Positions 62,769 to 64,000 of a stretch of 64,000 bases of DNA are shown here, one piece after another (positions within the stretch are counted from its first letter, which is position 1; every line of letters begins with the position of its first letter). Source of the stretch: Algibacter miyuki (GTDB lineage: Bacteria; Bacteroidota; Bacteroidia; Flavobacteriales; Flavobacteriaceae). Both the position numbers and the translations under genes were made by a program. The notes beneath the pieces are model-generated. The model was not told where the DNA came from, ran no database searches, and was given only the letters and a program-made list of their open reading frames with translations. The stretch lies in NCBI RefSeq assembly GCF_042427745.1, contig NZ_JBHMFA010000009.1; one strand, 5' to 3'.

Positions 62769-64000
62769 TGGATACTTTACAGAAAATTTTTATTTTATCG
62801 GTCGTTTTTTTTACGCACTTAACTCATGCTCAAGATTTAAAAGGTTGGGTTTTAAATGAGGAAAACCAACCACTAGAAGCGGCTTATTTATATAATTTAA
62901 GCTCGAAAACTCACGCGCATACTGCCGAAAACGGCTTGTTTATTTTAGAACGTAGCCAAGTTGGTGATTCTATAAAAGTGGGATTATTAGGTTATCAAAA
63001 CCGAATTTTAGTTTTAGATACATTGGCTTTTAATTCAGCCTTAAAAATCAGCTTAAAGACGAAAGTGTTTCAGCTAAAAGAATTGCAAATTAACGAGCAG
63101 TTAAATGCCTTGAATACCATTTCTAGGTTAGATTTAAATACGAGCCCTGTAAATTCTTCACAAGAAGTTTTAAGGCAAGTGCCTGGTTTAGTTATTGGTC
63201 AGCACGCAGGTGGAGGTAAAGCGGAACAATTATTTTTACGTGGTTTCGATATCGATCATGGTACCGATGTGGCTATTTCAGTAGATGGAATGCCAGTAAA
63301 TATGGTGTCGCATGCACATGGACAAGGTTATAGCGATTTACACTTTTTAATCCCGGAAACGGTAAGTAAAATAGATTTTGGAAAAGGGGCATATTACGCC
63401 GACAAAGGAGATTTTAATACCGCAGGCTATGTCGATTTTAAAACGAAAGATTACTTAAAAGATAGTGAGATTTCAGTATCTATAGGACAGTTTAATGCGT
63501 TAAGGACTTTAGGTATGTTCGATTTATTGGGCGATACCAAAAACAAAAGTGCTTACATGGCTATTGAATATTTAGAAAATGACGGCCCTTTTGAGTCGCC
63601 TCAAAATTTTAATAGATTGAATGTGTTTGGTAAATACACCACATTTTCACCATTGAATAATAAATTCAGTTTAACCTTATCTCATTTTACAAGTCGTTGG
63701 GATGCGTCGGGACAAATTCCGCAGCGCGAAGTAGACAATGGAAATATTTCTAGATTTGGTGCTATCGATGATACCGAGGGAGGTACCACGTCACGCACTA
63801 ATTTAAACGCAGAGTTTAGTAAATATATTTCGGATAAAACCCGTTTAAAAACCAATGTGTTTTATACGCATTATGAGTTTGAATTGTTTTCCAATTTCAC
63901 GTTCTTTTTAGAAGATCCTATTAATGGCGATCAAATTAAGCAAAAGGAAAATCGTGATATTTTTGGTGCAAACACGGTATTGACACACAATACTTATGTA
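62768..64000 (+). CDS. TonB-dependent receptor (3' end outside window)
   Basis: The frame runs open for 411 codons to the window end. A signal peptide ends near THAQ (residue 22), followed by a carboxypeptidase-regulatory-like domain (DLKGWVLNEENQPLEAAYLYN, about 24-105), then the plug domain (SSQEVLRQVPGLVIGQHAGGGKAEQLFLRGFDIDHGTDVAISVDG near 130-178) and the beginning of the barrel. The plug is longer and has an His/Gly-rich SHAHGQGYSDLHFL stretch. Substrate unknown; the TPR lipoprotein directly upstream is likely its partner. Confidence 0.9.
   Translation, partial: MDTLQKIFILSVVFFTHLTHAQDLKGWVLNEENQPLEAAYLYNLSSKTHAHTAENGLFILERSQVGDSIKVGLLGYQNRILVLDTLAFNSALKISLKTKVFQLKELQINEQLNALNTISRLDLNTSPVNSSQEVLRQVPGLVIGQHAGGGKAEQLFLRGFDIDHGTDVAISVDGMPVNMVSHAHGQGYSDLHFLIPETVSKIDFGKGAYYADKGDFNTAGYVDFKTKDYLKDSEISVSIGQFNALRTLGMFDLLGDTKNKSAYMAIEYLENDGPFESPQNFNRLNVFGKYTTFSPLNNKFSLTLSHFTSRWDASGQIPQREVDNGNISRFGAIDDTEGGTTSRTNLNAEFSKYISDKTRLKTNVFYTHYEFELFSNFTFFLEDPINGDQIKQKENRDIFGANTVLTHNTYV

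Noticed and set aside
1..64000. CRISPR arrays, tRNA or rRNA genes, transposases or integrases
   Set aside because: I saw no regular direct repeats with spacers, no tRNA-like cloverleaf and no transposase or integrase motifs in any frame.

Overview
The window looks like a chromosomal stretch from a marine-type member of the Flavobacteriaceae (Bacteroidota). The evidence is an AT-rich genome, promoters of the Bacteroidota type (TTTG, spacer, TAnnTTTG), starts without Shine-Dalgarno sequences, and lineage-typical proteins: a PorV/PorQ-family outer-membrane protein, a DUF3276 PUR-alpha-like protein, a very long NusB, a LytS/LytTR pair with 2TM proteins, a flavobacterial TonB and a TonB-dependent receptor. 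The genus cannot be fixed from sequence reading alone.

Bases 1-30.8 kb are one dense, co-directional (+) surface-polysaccharide cluster. It holds about 18 glycosyltransferase-like genes (GT2, GT4, GT47 and GT-B types), an SDR sugar epimerase, a pyruvyltransferase-family protein, an FkbM methyltransferase, an MBOAT O-acyltransferase flanked by two related SGNH-like proteins, a NeuA-phosphatase fusion with a short NeuB (nonulosonic acid supply), an O-antigen ligase/polymerase-type protein and, last, the polyprenyl-phosphate sugar phosphotransferase that primes synthesis. One gene (9956-11408) is broken by a frameshift. Many genes overlap by 1-4 bases. The only clear internal promoter candidate lies before the neuA fusion. 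No flippase or chain-length regulator is in the window, so the cluster probably continues upstream.

Bases 30.8-43 kb are housekeeping and envelope genes: a DUF4105 membrane protein and PorV/PorQ-like protein (-), pssA and a DUF808 protein (+), a three-gene SPFH / membrane protein / ribbon-helix-helix cassette (-) with an inverted repeat upstream, the overlapping kdsD-tatC-CMD-lptB operon (-), divergent recQ (+), and a cyclophilin-FKBP fusion (+).

Bases 43-54 kb hold small metabolic and stress genes, csaA, the DUF3276 gene, an ABC exporter, nusB-DUF1573-yajC, a DEAD-box helicase, a MOSC protein and a KdgK-like sugar kinase. Bases 54-64 kb hold a TonB-like transducer, a LytS kinase carrying its own 2TM domain with a separate 2TM protein and a LytTR regulator, lpxD, a LETM1-related protein, and a secreted-protein locus (split DUF4331 pair, TPR lipoprotein, TonB-dependent receptor running off the window end).

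The least explained signals are an exact 13-base motif present three times, a G/C-rich intergenic repeat present twice, two adjacent genes with -7 boxes exactly four bases before their ATG, the operator-like repeat before the SPFH cassette, and the split DUF4331 pair. No tRNA, rRNA, CRISPR array, transposase or integrase was seen. No gene-free stretch exceeds about 260 bases.
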